A DNA stretch of 64,000 bases, from NCBI RefSeq assembly GCF_007176755.1, contig NZ_BJTV01000012.1, positions 59,249 through 123,248 of the forward strand, in the 5' to 3' direction. The stretch is from Streptomyces sp. 1-11 (GTDB lineage: Bacteria; Actinomycetota; Actinomycetes; Streptomycetales; Streptomycetaceae). A program made the position numbers and the translations under genes. This document shows positions 63,574 through 64,000 of this stretch, piece after piece; within the stretch, counting starts at the first letter, position 1; the number at the start of each line of letters is the position of its first letter. The notes under the pieces are model-generated. The model did not search any database, had not been told where the DNA came from, and saw only the letters and a program-made list of their open reading frames with translations.

Positions 63574-63617
63574 CGCGGAAACCCCGCGCCCCCAGCCGGG
63601 GGCGCGGGGTTTCCGCG
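63574..63617. terminator. Second bidirectional terminator before the cvnD-like gene
   Basis: A 20-bp perfect stem pairs 63574-63593 (starting CGCGGAAACCCC) with 63598-63617 around an AGCC loop. It lies 13 bases from the stop of the minus-strand GTPase gene and includes AAA/TTT, which makes it efficient on both strands. Confidence 0.9.
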
Positions 63618-63630
63618 TGCGGTCGGTCGC

Positions 63631-64000
63631 CTAGCGGAGCCGCGCCATCAGGGCGTGCTCCACCAGGGTGATCAGCGTCGACTTCGCGTCCGCGCGGTGG
63701 CGGGCGTCGGTCGTGATGATCGGGGTGTCCGGGCCGATCTGCAGGGCCTCGCGGACCTCGTCCGGGCCGTACGGCTGGTTGCCGTCGAATCCGTTGAGGG
63801 CGATGACGAAGGGCAGGCCGCTGTTCTCGAAGTAGTCGACGGCCGGGAAGCAGTCGGCGAGGCGGCGGGTGTCCACGAGGACCACCGCGCCGATCGCGCC
63901 GCGCACCAGGTCGTCCCACATGAACCAGAAGCGGTCCTGACCGGGCGTACCGAAGAGGTACAGGATCAGGTCCTGGTCCAGGGTGATGCGGCCGAAGTCC
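63631..64000 (-). CDS. CvnD-type conservon GTPase (partial, 5' end beyond the window)
   Basis: The C-terminal 123 codons of an actinobacterial MglA-like small GTPase that completes four-gene conservons (histidine-kinase-like A, roadblock-like B, DUF742 C, GTPase D). The visible part begins DFGRITLDQDLILYLFGTPG, where FGTPGQDRFWFM is the switch II region. It continues with AIGAVVLVDTRRLADCFPAV, ENSGLPFVIALNGFDGNQPY (the base-recognition N-x-F-D region) and the C-terminal DARHRADAKSTLITLVEHAL. The G1 P-loop is outside the window. The other conservon genes should lie to the right on the minus strand. Confidence 0.9.
   Translation of the reverse strand, partial: DFGRITLDQDLILYLFGTPGQDRFWFMWDDLVRGAIGAVVLVDTRRLADCFPAVDYFENSGLPFVIALNGFDGNQPYGPDEVREALQIGPDTPIITTDARHRADAKSTLITLVEHALMARLR

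Overview
This is a GC-rich actinobacterial chromosome segment, almost certainly Streptomyces. The evidence is the very high third-position GC, frequent GTG starts, near absence of TTA codons (I found one in frame), several Tat or Sec secreted hydrolases, a conservon-type GTPase at the right edge, and a gene order I recognise from memory as the Streptomyces core region from the mnmA/ligA/gatCAB block to the ilv/leu/serA block and the accB-accE pair. No insertion sequence, prophage, CRISPR array, tRNA or rRNA gene was seen. Most of the window is vertically inherited core DNA.

Layout. 1-11.2 kb: cysteine desulfurase, a Tat-type amidase, tRNA thiolase mnmA, an HTH protein, a damaged-looking secreted ORF running into a 25-bp tandem repeat, small metabolic enzymes, a MetE-like protein and ligA. 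A TPP (thi-box) riboswitch-like element lies on the minus strand between the amidase and cysteine desulfurase genes, with no obvious target gene downstream. 11.4-17.6 kb: the GGDEF-EAL gene rmdB, which carries a TTA codon, and gatC-gatA-small ORF-gatB. 17.7-26.6 kb: small membrane proteins, a GNAT, a large LuxR-type (LAL) regulator, a PQQ-type sugar dehydrogenase lipoprotein, an aldo/keto reductase and a 2-hydroxyacid dehydrogenase. 26.8-30.0 kb: the PAS-GGDEF-EAL gene cdgF, whose EAL domain has lost key residues.

30.0-51.8 kb is dominated by amino-acid metabolism: ilvB-ilvN-ilvC behind a leader-peptide attenuator, serA, a MFS exporter with its TetR regulator, the proline catabolic pair under a PucR regulator, an AAC(2')-I-like acetyltransferase, leuB, ilvE (with a candidate upstream ORF) and cimA behind a second leader-peptide attenuator. 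Together ilvB/N/C/E, leuB and cimA cover much of Val/Leu/Ile synthesis, and the two leader peptides carry Ile-Leu-Val-Leu and Ile-Ile codons respectively. Inside this block sits an unusual cluster: a fused urease gamma-beta gene, a divergent urease alpha gene, an agmatine deiminase and a TetR regulator, without urease accessory genes. I propose that it acts on an N-substituted urea such as N-carbamoylputrescine.

52-64 kb: a GPP34 protein, divergent secreted GH30 and GH3 glycosidases, a membrane protein with a Gly-rich tail, YceI, a small secreted protein with VanX/M15-like zinc motifs, an internally deleted polysaccharide lyase 8 remnant, the acyl-CoA carboxylase genes accB-accE, and the 3' part of a CvnD-like GTPase. 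Most transcription units end in long, perfect GC-rich hairpins.
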